This document shows positions 10,001 through 15,234 of a DNA stretch of 19,803 nucleotides, piece by piece. A model generated the notes under the pieces. The model was given only the letters and a program-made list of their open reading frames with translations, did no database searches and had not been told where the DNA came from. Location: positions 24,473 through 44,275 of the forward strand of contig DAET01000046.1 in NCBI GenBank assembly GCA_002497765.1, given 5' to 3'. The DNA comes from Euryarchaeota archaeon UBA486 (lineage in GTDB: Archaea > Thermoplasmatota > Poseidoniia > Poseidoniales > Poseidoniaceae). The stretch's first letter is position 1. Each line of letters begins with the position of its first letter. The translations under genes were made by a program, and so were the position numbers.

Positions 10001-10710
10001 TGGACTTGAGCAGCTTCTACACGCTGAACCCAGCGTCCCGTCAAGTTCACCTCAAGTATTACGAGGGCACCTACCCGAACGAGCGCTGGGTCACCTACAA
10101 GTCAATCACGCTCAAGTTGCCTGCCTGTCAGGGCTTGGAGGCCGATCAGCGAGCCATCGATGCCGGTGGCGAGTTTGTTCTCGATGCCAACGGCGACTGT
10201 CAATGGGAGGGCGCATGGTCCTACGACCCGCTCACCGGTGAGTGGACGGACAACACCCAAACCACCACCGACGGCGAGGACACCGCAGGCGGTCTCGACC
10301 CCATGATGCTCGTCCTTGGTGGTGTTGTGTTGCTCCTGATCATCGGTGGTTCGTTGATGTTCATGCGTAAGGGCGCCGACAAGGAAGACGCCTTCGGCGG
10401 CATGGAAGGCGCCTTCGGCGCTGACGCTCTGGACCCCACCGAGCAGTATGTGCAGCAACTCATCGCTCAGGGCTACCCTGAGGAAACAGCGAGGGCCTTT
10501 GCAGCGCAGTACGTTGGTGGTGCGGCACAGCCCGCCGCAGCGGCGCAGCCCGCAGCAGCCCAACCAGCAGCACAACCCGCTGCTGCAGGCTACGACCAGG
10601 CGGTGTACGAGCAATACTACCAGCAGTTCGTGGCGCAGGGCTATGATGCAGCGACAGCCGCAGCTTACGCGCAGCAGTACGCAGTTCAGTACGCTCAATC
10701 GCAACAGTGA
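4033..10710 (+). CDS. Giant multidomain cell-surface protein with C-terminal membrane anchor
   Basis: At 2225 residues this is the largest gene in the window. ATG 4033 is chosen because it gives a signal peptide (hydrophobic 14-30, TTASA cleavage near residue 35) and follows the TATA-like box; upstream in-frame codons overlap the terminator. ATG 4066 and GTG 4024 are alternatives. Residues ~46-480 carry FG-GAP/VCBS-type repeats (GDFDCDGHNDMAVA, GDADQDGNDDIFV, ADLNGDGEPDFV), as in integrin-like propellers. Then come a CARDB-like strand domain (~483-575), two MAM/cleaved-adhesin-like jelly rolls (~563-805, ~936-1185) with paired cysteines, a class I GATase-like fold (~1377-1600) lacking a nucleophile cysteine, and PKD/Ig-like domains (~1758-2031). 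One membrane helix spans ~2091-2112, followed by a basic RKG stop and a tail of about 110 residues. The tail has a duplicated motif around a Pro/Ala/Gln linker. The protein is acidic with many N-x-S/T sites. It is probably an adhesion, S-layer-associated or sensing protein; its ligand is unknown. Confidence 0.92.
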   Translation: MFTQNDLSKARMRSIFLTVLMVLSTTAALATTASASVARTYTTNRDPMDVAIGDFDCDGHNDMAVATDGTHSMTILYNDGFGNFNERQDIWVAGNQSRNADWDEFANVEQVEVGEFTGDSAIDIVIYQKNNPFKTNDQGAPAGEPGNVTIIENGGCSNRDWSIGERFTHFWVWDMTVGDADQDGNDDIFVLDLLSDITTQRVVTYRSPITSATNGIPTTLGSSQSNTFRSIEVGDYGESQSGLTGACTDDDIFLLRSEGLDYSTGQVTNPGNDDNITVIEYDCQLQNYPATYSYGTNQANTHIINMGVATTEDFSIADIGGGGYVDTIAVMDSNLENVSFKQASAQGTFGNSQLAYFGPYISWTIQVADLNGDGEPDFVNPTIAFQQNTSDSAGGSTSSFFLNFPTTVQVTLSDGSGGHVSPLSYPAGRRPSAVAVGQLQGGASSAPDLVVGHTNYNFGGWRDNFGWDGQYDTLTVVEMDNKDLAVTDLEISPTDRFFGVVGEGTRTINVTVTNTGMDTLNGQTADLDVELKVVDEANSTNTTVYANDWDSAEDKTGCGSGCAWTFEEYVDGATNWHLETNHSTGATGGGNNDANVSANYINPTDFMWAGNMKTNSSGDTWSGYGKNWDDAMVLNDVDLTGADRAFMSVELFRHLGLGALGNSDGTGFIVGDVWDDLAIVEIGSDETGWNLIGCPQQAAIEGACPSGATIWGGFDNDRGFKQNAWGAAPENIVYYGLFSSGTYYGWDNFTEEDLGAFDLSFWAGETVDVRFRFRTGFEGSTADDNETRWQGRDGYAVDNLTIWKQNTAFLPNPQTQSTTIGPLSNLEPGQEYTTSIQADLLNDTTYRISAVISNNAWDEQDINDDVIGYVTPFNLYDPTVESIDFFNPGGLYAEGTFDISVVTNNYGNTPVDFGIEATVYSATPSDVYCGTPSAVCEETFEGGSEGYRYEENQQPKGAIYNENSCSTKIFNNNAYWFGHPCDTGTLGYDDAWANETLTIPNIDLTSMSGDFVSLNFEYYADTFYTIDQSGGVDPSDYATMSVDYDKDGANYTGLVFAQWNDYNEDGTCQNDDDGNGIINATESIDQTELSFIGDPANTDGSGNYNVFFNSDELVKTTSIDLTHLYIQNRSSPDSSQWRAECMSLQGSMVDVHFDFQSDDDGRNGINDGFKGIGFNNISLQEYTFVQDAVYTDSRTNVDAEEAATTVIASHEFFSGVYRLDVKTTFDNTTIGKPWYNDNELSQANNIERVIFNVESVDISIGKPDILACHDDQSLACVLPIDSALTHSWDIQATNGVLAGDYVFYMEVTDMADGSQAHIVDSGPAVSLQSQQKTTVSFTPWNGWMDGKTYNISFYGRLSDGTETGNERYFHATFADHVDVAILSDTSTRTTAIKQDLAILGMTYTQYEINDWSTYFDAGWFTHYDKIVLPWQDVLVAKDTQFGGDGYYQYLGEPARRTVLENFMSAGGTVQAHLGPLGSQIYGLDQGLAGRLPFGLDIQSRDTASTQVTYSTMDLADPYHPVMDNIDVNAFQGFDANSGVAQAVLNTKSVSTNNVPETCNGYMEDGGYFQRLIRSTEDIQDTVLGVCSYFSGGMIISTIDVATHSERADSSTFPLMGNLLQYQVNPYPDGFGTLGNGLDLTINGEVPGIDPSTGKYALRYMKSDATLTFGYTTSTTETLQADWIIDGPTNWDGSTLAAGVTGHSTEMSPVMSFCKADLASQTGCAQGEQWHITLMLHDDNGHARTIDVVVETNDVYADEFRPEADAVIDMRTDYEDNVEFMGTKTVSNVEWDVHRLILQGEGEDAELIIHFDASESMDMDALDGNGIETYEWKVLFDAPYGDDSFDLDGHTFTQTAASGGQWSYKFQNVTVDSTGTTENQIRIELVVYDSAGKFSEKHRMYFVVVPEGYGDEEPDVQWNQANLDQTQYTDDTITLTGQVLSGSETGEVYVEVAFFQDNLSASAAIKYQLGQQDLWAKSDNLSDGDEFSLTLDLSSFYTLNPASRQVHLKYYEGTYPNERWVTYKSITLKLPACQGLEADQRAIDAGGEFVLDANGDCQWEGAWSYDPLTGEWTDNTQTTTDGEDTAGGLDPMMLVLGGVVLLLIIGGSLMFMRKGADKEDAFGGMEGAFGADALDPTEQYVQQLIAQGYPEETARAFAAQYVGGAAQPAAAAQPAAAQPAAQPAAAGYDQAVYEQYYQQFVAQGYDAATAAAYAQQYAVQYAQSQQ
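10441..10683 (+). repeat. Duplicated 25-residue tail motif flanking an Ala/Pro/Gln linker
   Basis: Inside the giant protein's cytoplasmic tail, copy 1 is at 10441-10515 (core QQLIAQGYPEETARAFAAQY) and copy 2 at 10609-10683 (core QQFVAQGYDAATAAAYAQQY). They share 15 of 25 residues when aligned by eye. Between them, 10522-10587 encodes a low-complexity linker built from AAQP and AQPAA units, with matching cag-ccc-gc repeats in the DNA. Each copy looks like two short helices around a Gly-Tyr turn. This faintly recalls UBA/CUE-like helical motifs, but that comparison is weak. Confidence 0.7.
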
Positions 10711-10735
10711 GACCTGAGGGCGGGGAGTTTCTCCC

Positions 10736-10902
10736 ATGTCCGAGGACTTGGAGCGACTGGGCCGTCAGGCTGGTATCGCAAAGTGGATGGGCATCATTGG
10801 GATCCCCTCGGCCCCATCATGGGCCTTGGTTTGCTGGTGGTCCTGCCCATGCTGATGATGATCGCCGGAGGCGTCGCCTACGTGGTCCGAACCTCGTTGT
10901 GA
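10736..10902 (+). pseudogene. Small single-pass membrane protein ORF with a one-base frameshift
   Basis: ATG 10736 starts 25 bases after the giant gene's stop, behind a GGGGAG ribosome binding site (10722-10727). In frame it reads MSEDLERLGRQAGIAKWMGI and soon stops after 39 residues with an unlikely tryptophan/cysteine-rich end. Shifting by one base near 10799-10801 (the GGG in ATTGGGATC) continues into GDPLGPIMGLGLLVVLPMLM and then IAGGVAYVVRTSL before TGA at 10900-10902. That gives a coherent 55-residue product with an amphipathic N-terminus and one membrane helix. The 167-base length is one short of a whole number of codons, consistent with one lost G. A sequencing or assembly error, a real mutation or recoding are all possible; no strong slippery heptamer is visible. 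GGGAG-TTT-CTCCC forms a small hairpin just before the ATG. Position and spacing suggest co-transcription with the giant surface protein. Confidence 0.5.
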
Positions 10903-10974
10903 ATCATGGCGTTGCATCGCTCAGAGGGCACATTCACCAAACCAGCCCATGTGGCATACCCCGGCGGAGCAGCC

Positions 10975-12015
10975 TCACTCTTCTTCGTAGGCTTTGAGCA
11001 GTGGTCCTTCCTCAATGGGGATGCGGCCTTCTGAATCCACATGGGATTCGAAATCAGGCATGCGCAACCGCCAGTTGTTGGGCAGTGGGGTGCCCTTGTC
11101 GATGATTTTCAGCATGCGCTCTTGCCAAGAGAGGGGTTTTCGCTGCATGATGTACATGTAGAGCACGGAGGTACGAATCTCTTCGTCCATGACGGTGTAG
11201 CCGGTGGCTGCTTCGAAGTTCATCGCTCTGAGTAGGTTAAACGCCGGTCGGTTGATGATTTGGAACCAACGTTTGGCATTGCGGGCACACACCAGAATAA
11301 CGATGAGGATGGCAAGGGTGTTGAAACACAAGGTGACGATGTTGAAACTCTCCGGGCGCATTCCCTGGAGGAGAATCATGAGGATGAGCAGGATGGGTAA
11401 GGTCGTGATGAGGAAAATGAAGTTCTGCGACATCGGTGGCTTAACCATCTTGTTGCGAATGGCAATCCAACCGTCATGATGGCGCTCATAGGGCTTGAAG
11501 ATGTCTTGCGGCTGCTGGGTGGCTGCGGAGCGCACCAGTTGGAGCAGGCTGTTGATTTTCCTGAATTGTGTCATGCCCACGTCCATGTTGTCGTCCAGAA
11601 TGGACTGGAGACGCTCTTGAGCCAGGCTGTATTCACCCATGTCGGCCAGGATGGACGCCATCTCCACGACAGGGGTCACCTCATCCGGGGCCACGTCTCT
11701 GCAGGATTGCCACCAATGAAGCGCATCGTGGAGCATGCCCAAGTCGTCGGCCATCAACCGTCCACCTCGAACCCACATGTCCATTCGGCTGGGGTCAGCG
11801 GCGACGATCTTCTTTACCGCTGAGAGCGCTTGAGCTGCTTGGGTCATTGTCGGTGGCGTTGGGGCTGGAGGAAGGCACGCTTCAACGTAGACCGACCAGG
11901 CTTCGAGATGTTCGGGGTCGAGCGACGTCGCCTTTCTTGCCTCGGCCTTGGCACGGTCCCTGTCGCCTTCATCGAGGGCTTCGAGCGCATTGAGGTAATG
12001 CGATTCGGCGCTCAT
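10975..12015 (-). CDS. TPR-repeat protein with two membrane segments
   Basis: This protein has 346 residues. The N-terminal ~160 are helical with a TPR pattern: residues 3-37 (YLNALEALDEGDRDRAKAEA...LDPEHLEAW) form a good TPR, with weaker units at ~60-92, 93-125 and 117-145. Residues ~198-217 and ~225-243 are two closely spaced hydrophobic helices, forming a hairpin in the membrane. A further ~100 polar residues follow, ending IEEGPLLKAYEEE. There is no signal peptide, so both ends are probably cytoplasmic with the TPRs acting as a protein-binding platform. The ATG lies only 14 bases after the stop of the Gar1-domain gene on the same strand, so the two are probably co-transcribed. No clear Shine-Dalgarno precedes it, except a GTGAT close to the ATG. 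I do not recognise a named family beyond TPR. Transcription converges with the + strand block ending at 10902. Confidence 0.85.
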   Translation of the reverse strand: MSAESHYLNALEALDEGDRDRAKAEARKATSLDPEHLEAWSVYVEACLPPAPTPPTMTQAAQALSAVKKIVAADPSRMDMWVRGGRLMADDLGMLHDALHWWQSCRDVAPDEVTPVVEMASILADMGEYSLAQERLQSILDDNMDVGMTQFRKINSLLQLVRSAATQQPQDIFKPYERHHDGWIAIRNKMVKPPMSQNFIFLITTLPILLILMILLQGMRPESFNIVTLCFNTLAILIVILVCARNAKRWFQIINRPAFNLLRAMNFEAATGYTVMDEEIRTSVLYMYIMQRKPLSWQERMLKIIDKGTPLPNNWRLRMPDFESHVDSEGRIPIEEGPLLKAYEEE

Positions 12016-12029
12016 GGTATCACGTCCGT

Positions 12030-13187
12030 TCAGTCTTCCTTCCGTTCAAAGGAACGAGGCGCTCTGAAATCACGTGGTGGACGGTTATGGGCATGGCCGG
12101 AGCGCTTGCCTTTGGCCCTTCGGAAGCTTCCATCGGAGGAGCCACGGCGTTGTGGGCCTCGTCCTCCCCGCGGGCCATCGCTTCGGCCGCCCTGAGTGCG
12201 ACCTTGTCCTCGGTCACCGCCGTCTCGCCGCCCCCCATCTCGGAACCCTCGGTTTCCTCCGCTGCGTTGGCCACCGTAGGAGGAGCGTCGGTCGCCGCCT
12301 CGGTCACCACGATCGTTTCGGTACCCACCACCTTGCCGCCGGTCGTTGCGTTGGCCGCTGTAGGAAGAGCGGCCTCCACTTCGTTGCCCACCGCCACCGC
12401 CGCCACCCGGTCGGGGGGCTTCGCACCGGTTGCAGACGTTTCGGAACGAGAAGTTGGAGTTGTTACACTGCGGGCAAGTCCAGTCGTTGTCGTTGAACGT
12501 GCCTCGCTGGGATCGGCCGTTATCTCGACCGCCTCGGTTGTCACGACCTCCCTGCCGATCATTGAAGCGTCGGTCTCCACCACGGTCGTTTCTGAATCCG
12601 CGATTGTCTCGGCCACCACGATCGTTTCTGAATCCCCGGTTGTCCCGTCCACCACGGTCGCTGCGCTGGCCGCCACCGCCAGGTCGGGGCTCTTCGCAGC
12701 GGTTGCAGACCGTGCGGCGGGCAAAGTTGGAATTGTTGCATTTCGGGCAGGTCCAATCGTCGTAGGTTGGCTGGCCCCTGCCGCCTTGTCGGTCGTTGAA
12801 GCGTCGGTCTCCACCTCGGTCGTTTCGGTAACCGCGATTGTCACGTCCGCCTTGGCGATCGTTGAAGCGTCGATTTCCGCCTCGGTCGTTTCGAGACCCT
12901 CGGTTGTCGCGCCCGTCTTGACGTCGATCTTGCCGCTGTTCGGTGGGCTTTTTCTTGGCTCGAACGGACACCGAGACGCCGATCAGGGTGTCCATGTCGA
13001 GTGAGCGGTCGATGTGAGCCACATGAGCAAGGGGCCGATCGGTGCTGCCGATGACGCCGTCCACCTTCCCGATGTAGGTGCCGTCGTCGGCCCGGACCAT
13101 GATGGCGTTCAAGGCCGGCGAAGAACCGTCAAAATGCACGAGCAGGCCACCTTCGTGGCTTTTTGCTTCAACCGTGCCTGTGAACAT
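12030..13187 (-). CDS. Gar1-domain protein with RGG repeats and two RanBP2-type zinc fingers
   Basis: This is a 385-residue RNA-binding protein. Residues 1-77 fit the Gar1/Naf1 fold of H/ACA ribonucleoproteins (pseudouridylation): GTVEAKSHEGGLLVHF, SPALNAIMV, YIGKVDGVIGSTDRPLAHV, LIGVSVSVR. From about residue 82 the protein is disordered and very basic, with RDNRG.RNDRGG..RFNDRQGG repeats (91-136, 181-214) and later RGG, GGG and YGGQRS segments. Two zinc fingers fit W-x-C-x2-C-x3-N-x6-C-x2-C exactly. Finger 1 is residues 143-169 (Cys147, 150, 161, 164; core NSNFARRTVCNRC). Finger 2 is 234-260 (Cys238, 241, 252, 255; core NSNFSFRNVCNRCEAPRP). From memory, finger 1 is closest to ZRANB2 and finger 2 to FUS/TAF15, which bind GGU-containing single-stranded RNA. 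Known archaeal Gar1 proteins are about 100 residues without these parts. It could be the cell's Gar1 or a separate RNA chaperone. The gene precedes the TPR gene by 14 bases. Confidence 0.9.
   Translation of the reverse strand: MFTGTVEAKSHEGGLLVHFDGSSPALNAIMVRADDGTYIGKVDGVIGSTDRPLAHVAHIDRSLDMDTLIGVSVSVRAKKKPTEQRQDRRQDGRDNRGSRNDRGGNRRFNDRQGGRDNRGYRNDRGGDRRFNDRQGGRGQPTYDDWTCPKCNNSNFARRTVCNRCEEPRPGGGGQRSDRGGRDNRGFRNDRGGRDNRGFRNDRGGDRRFNDRQGGRDNRGGRDNGRSQRGTFNDNDWTCPQCNNSNFSFRNVCNRCEAPRPGGGGGGGQRSGGRSSYSGQRNDRRQGGGYRNDRGDRGGDRRSSYGGQRSGGNRGFRDGGRRDGGDRGQGRTQGGRSDGPRGGRGPQRRGSSDGSFRRAKGKRSGHAHNRPPRDFRAPRSFERKED
12546..12917 (-). repeat. In-frame ~66-base repeats coding for RDNRG/RGG units
   Basis: Within the Gar1-domain gene, residues 91-136 and 181-214 are built from near-identical 22-residue units of the form RDNRG(S/Y/F)RNDRGG(N/D)RRFNDRQGG: three full copies and one partial copy. 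Residues 215-230 are a degenerate continuation. The first zinc finger sits between copies two and three. The DNA is also repetitive (recurring tcgttgaagcgtcg and cggttgtc blocks on the + strand). This explains the long misleading open frames on both strands here and makes the region prone to copy-number change or assembly collapse. Confidence 0.85.
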
Positions 13188-13236
13188 CTCAAGACCTGCT
13201 CAATCCTGCGGCCAAGTGCTTTTGGTGTTGTCGGTA

Positions 13237-15189
13237 TCACTCAGGCTTCCGTCGCTGAAGCAACAGGGCAGCGCCGAGCATCGAGAGCGTGGCCAGGAAA
13301 GAGAGGGACGGTAGCGCACCGCTCTCGTCGTCAACCAGTGGTGGTGCTACAGCCGGGGGCTCCTCGGAAACGGGGCTGGGAATGCTCACGGCGAGTTGGG
13401 TGCTGGCACCGGATTCATCCACGGCGGTGATGAGAACATCGTAGTTGGTCAGTCCGTTGGCCAGACAAATGGCGGTTGAGACTTCGACGACCCAGTTGAT
13501 GCCGTCAATGTTGAAGCCTTGGTATTCCGCACCGCAGATGGTGAGGCTCATCGTCACGGCTTCGAGGTCAGGGTCGGAGACCAAGCCGTACATCTCAAAC
13601 TTGAGTTGGCTGTCGTCCCACGTGGCGTTCTCTCCGTCAAAATTCACAGCGACCGAGACCACGGGCGGTGAGTTGGGTTTGGTAAGGCCGAGGGCGAGGA
13701 CGGCCTCGTGGTCCAGCATGCTGGATGCTTCGGCCATCACGGCAAAGGAAAACGCGCCCGGACGAATGGCCTGCAGGGAAACAGCTGTCACCGTCGGGCC
13801 ACTTGCTACAGACACCGTTTCTCCGATGGCGCCCATCTGGCCGTTTTGGGTGGCTCGGGCCGAGAACAGGAACTCGTTGACCAGGCCGGTGGAGGTGATG
13901 GTCAATCGAGCGTTCTTTCCGTCGTTATCAACGGTGGCCGTGGCCGTGTAGAGGGTGCCGAAGGTCCAGGTTCGCGTGTCGTTTTCATCACTGGCTCCCA
14001 AGGGGTCCACCGGTGCGCAGGTCGCAGTGGCCTGGGTTGAATCAGCGGGTTGTGTGATGAAGAAGTCGCCGAGCACGTTGGTGGACACGCTCCAGCCGGC
14101 TTCATCAAAGGAACACTGCAGCGACCAGCCGTTCTCGTCGGTCGCCCATCCATTGCCAACATCGGCCGAGGCGAACGGCCACGTACCGGTGCCGGAGGTG
14201 GGAACGATGGTTCCGTTGGCAGGCGCTTCACCTGTCCACGCTGGTATGTCATTCATCGCCGGCTCTTGCGTGGTGAAATCCATGAACATATCACAGTACA
14301 AATCCCACTGGGTTCGGTCAAAATTGACGAGTTGTGTCACTTGAAGAGCGCCGTCAGGGAGGTAGATGAAGGACGGCTCACCGATGTGGTCGCAGGTTTG
14401 GCCGCTGGCGGGTTGATTGTCCATGACACGAAAATCGTACATGCGAAGGCCCTGAAGCACAGGGAAGGTGACCACCAAAGCGGCGTTGCTCATGTTGCTG
14501 ATGTTCATCGCCAGTGTGAAGTTGGACACACCGCTGTTGGGCAGTTGGTCCCAGCGCACGTTGTGGTTCTGACCGTCGGCCACCGAGAGGCTGATCTCCA
14601 TGTCATCGGTGGTCGAGGTGGGCACTTCCTTGCAGTCGGCTGCTGCACCAAAGTTGGTGCATGTTCGAGCGTCGGGGTGGCCTTCGGGAACGAGGTTCAC
14701 CTCGTCAAGGCCGATGCCGTCTTCAACAAATTCGAAGTCGTTCCAGTCCACGCCACCCGAGTGAGGGATGCCTTCTCGCATGCCAAGCCGGGTCTCCATG
14801 TCGGCGATGCACTTGGGGCCAATGCTGCGGACAGCGTCTCGCTCGTCGGTGCTGATCCAGTCGTTGTCGCCTCCTGGCAGCCCCTCAAAGAGCCCGTCAA
14901 GGTTGTCGCGAACGATGGCGGAGTTTGAGCCGTTGACCCAGGCGTTGGCGTACATGTCGCCGGTGGCCCAGTCGTCAAGCACATTGAGTTCAAACAATGC
15001 GAAATCGTATTCGAAGAGATCTTCAAACGAGTATCCGGAGCAATCCACATCGAGCGTATCTTGACGGCCTTCAGTGGACGAAATCACGGGAGAATCAGCA
15101 AAACTGGTCAGGACGGGAGATGACGAAACTCCCATCAACACGAGGGTGATGAGAACGGTGAGCATCGGTGCGGTCAATCGGCGTGCCAT
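13237..15189 (-). CDS. Secreted surface protein with C-terminal membrane anchor
   Basis: This protein has 650 residues from ATG 15189, chosen because it begins directly with a signal peptide (MARRLTAPMLTVLITLVLMG, probable cleavage near SFA/DSP). An upstream ATG at 15222 would add 11 polar, acidic residues. The mature chain is acidic, with cysteines (DVDCSGY, GPKCIAD, RTCTNF, ADCKEV) and N-glycosylation-type sites such as NMSN, NFT and NDT. The early part includes DNDWISTDERDAVRSIGPKC, and the later part has PKD/Ig-like strands (NSPPVVSVAVNF, VSDPDLEAVTMSLTICG, VLITAVDESGAS). After a Pro-rich spacer (SEEPPAVAPPLVDDE) it ends LPSLSFLATLSMLGAALLLQ RRKPE. This is a Pro-Ser motif, a hydrophobic helix and an arginine cluster, like the tripartite C-terminal anchors of archaeal surface proteins. 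It starts 45 bases after the ABC permease stop on the same strand, so it may be part of that unit. I do not recognise the family. Confidence 0.88.
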   Translation of the reverse strand: MARRLTAPMLTVLITLVLMGVSSSPVLTSFADSPVISSTEGRQDTLDVDCSGYSFEDLFEYDFALFELNVLDDWATGDMYANAWVNGSNSAIVRDNLDGLFEGLPGGDNDWISTDERDAVRSIGPKCIADMETRLGMREGIPHSGGVDWNDFEFVEDGIGLDEVNLVPEGHPDARTCTNFGAAADCKEVPTSTTDDMEISLSVADGQNHNVRWDQLPNSGVSNFTLAMNISNMSNAALVVTFPVLQGLRMYDFRVMDNQPASGQTCDHIGEPSFIYLPDGALQVTQLVNFDRTQWDLYCDMFMDFTTQEPAMNDIPAWTGEAPANGTIVPTSGTGTWPFASADVGNGWATDENGWSLQCSFDEAGWSVSTNVLGDFFITQPADSTQATATCAPVDPLGASDENDTRTWTFGTLYTATATVDNDGKNARLTITSTGLVNEFLFSARATQNGQMGAIGETVSVASGPTVTAVSLQAIRPGAFSFAVMAEASSMLDHEAVLALGLTKPNSPPVVSVAVNFDGENATWDDSQLKFEMYGLVSDPDLEAVTMSLTICGAEYQGFNIDGINWVVEVSTAICLANGLTNYDVLITAVDESGASTQLAVSIPSPVSEEPPAVAPPLVDDESGALPSLSFLATLSMLGAALLLQRRKPE

Positions 15190-15234
15190 AGCATCCCCTT
15201 GACTTTCGCCTTCATGAAGCATTGGTTGATTCCT

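Noticed and set aside
10903..10974. 72-base gap between convergent transcription units
   Set aside because: I looked for a small ORF, RNA gene or clear terminator and saw nothing convincing.
12020..12844. A 274-residue Thr/Ala/Val-rich open frame on the - strand
   Set aside because: It is an alternate frame of the repetitive RGG/zinc-finger coding region; the other frame has a Gar1 domain and two perfect zinc fingers.
12087..13004. A 305-residue open frame on the + strand opposite the Gar1-domain gene
   Set aside because: It is a low-complexity Val/Ser/Ala mirror of the repeats, with no recognisable domain; it follows from GC-rich repeats on the other strand.
14050..14928. A 292-residue + strand frame opposite the 650-residue surface protein
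   Set aside because: It has no signal, motif or plausible protein composition, while the - strand frame has a signal peptide and a C-terminal anchor.
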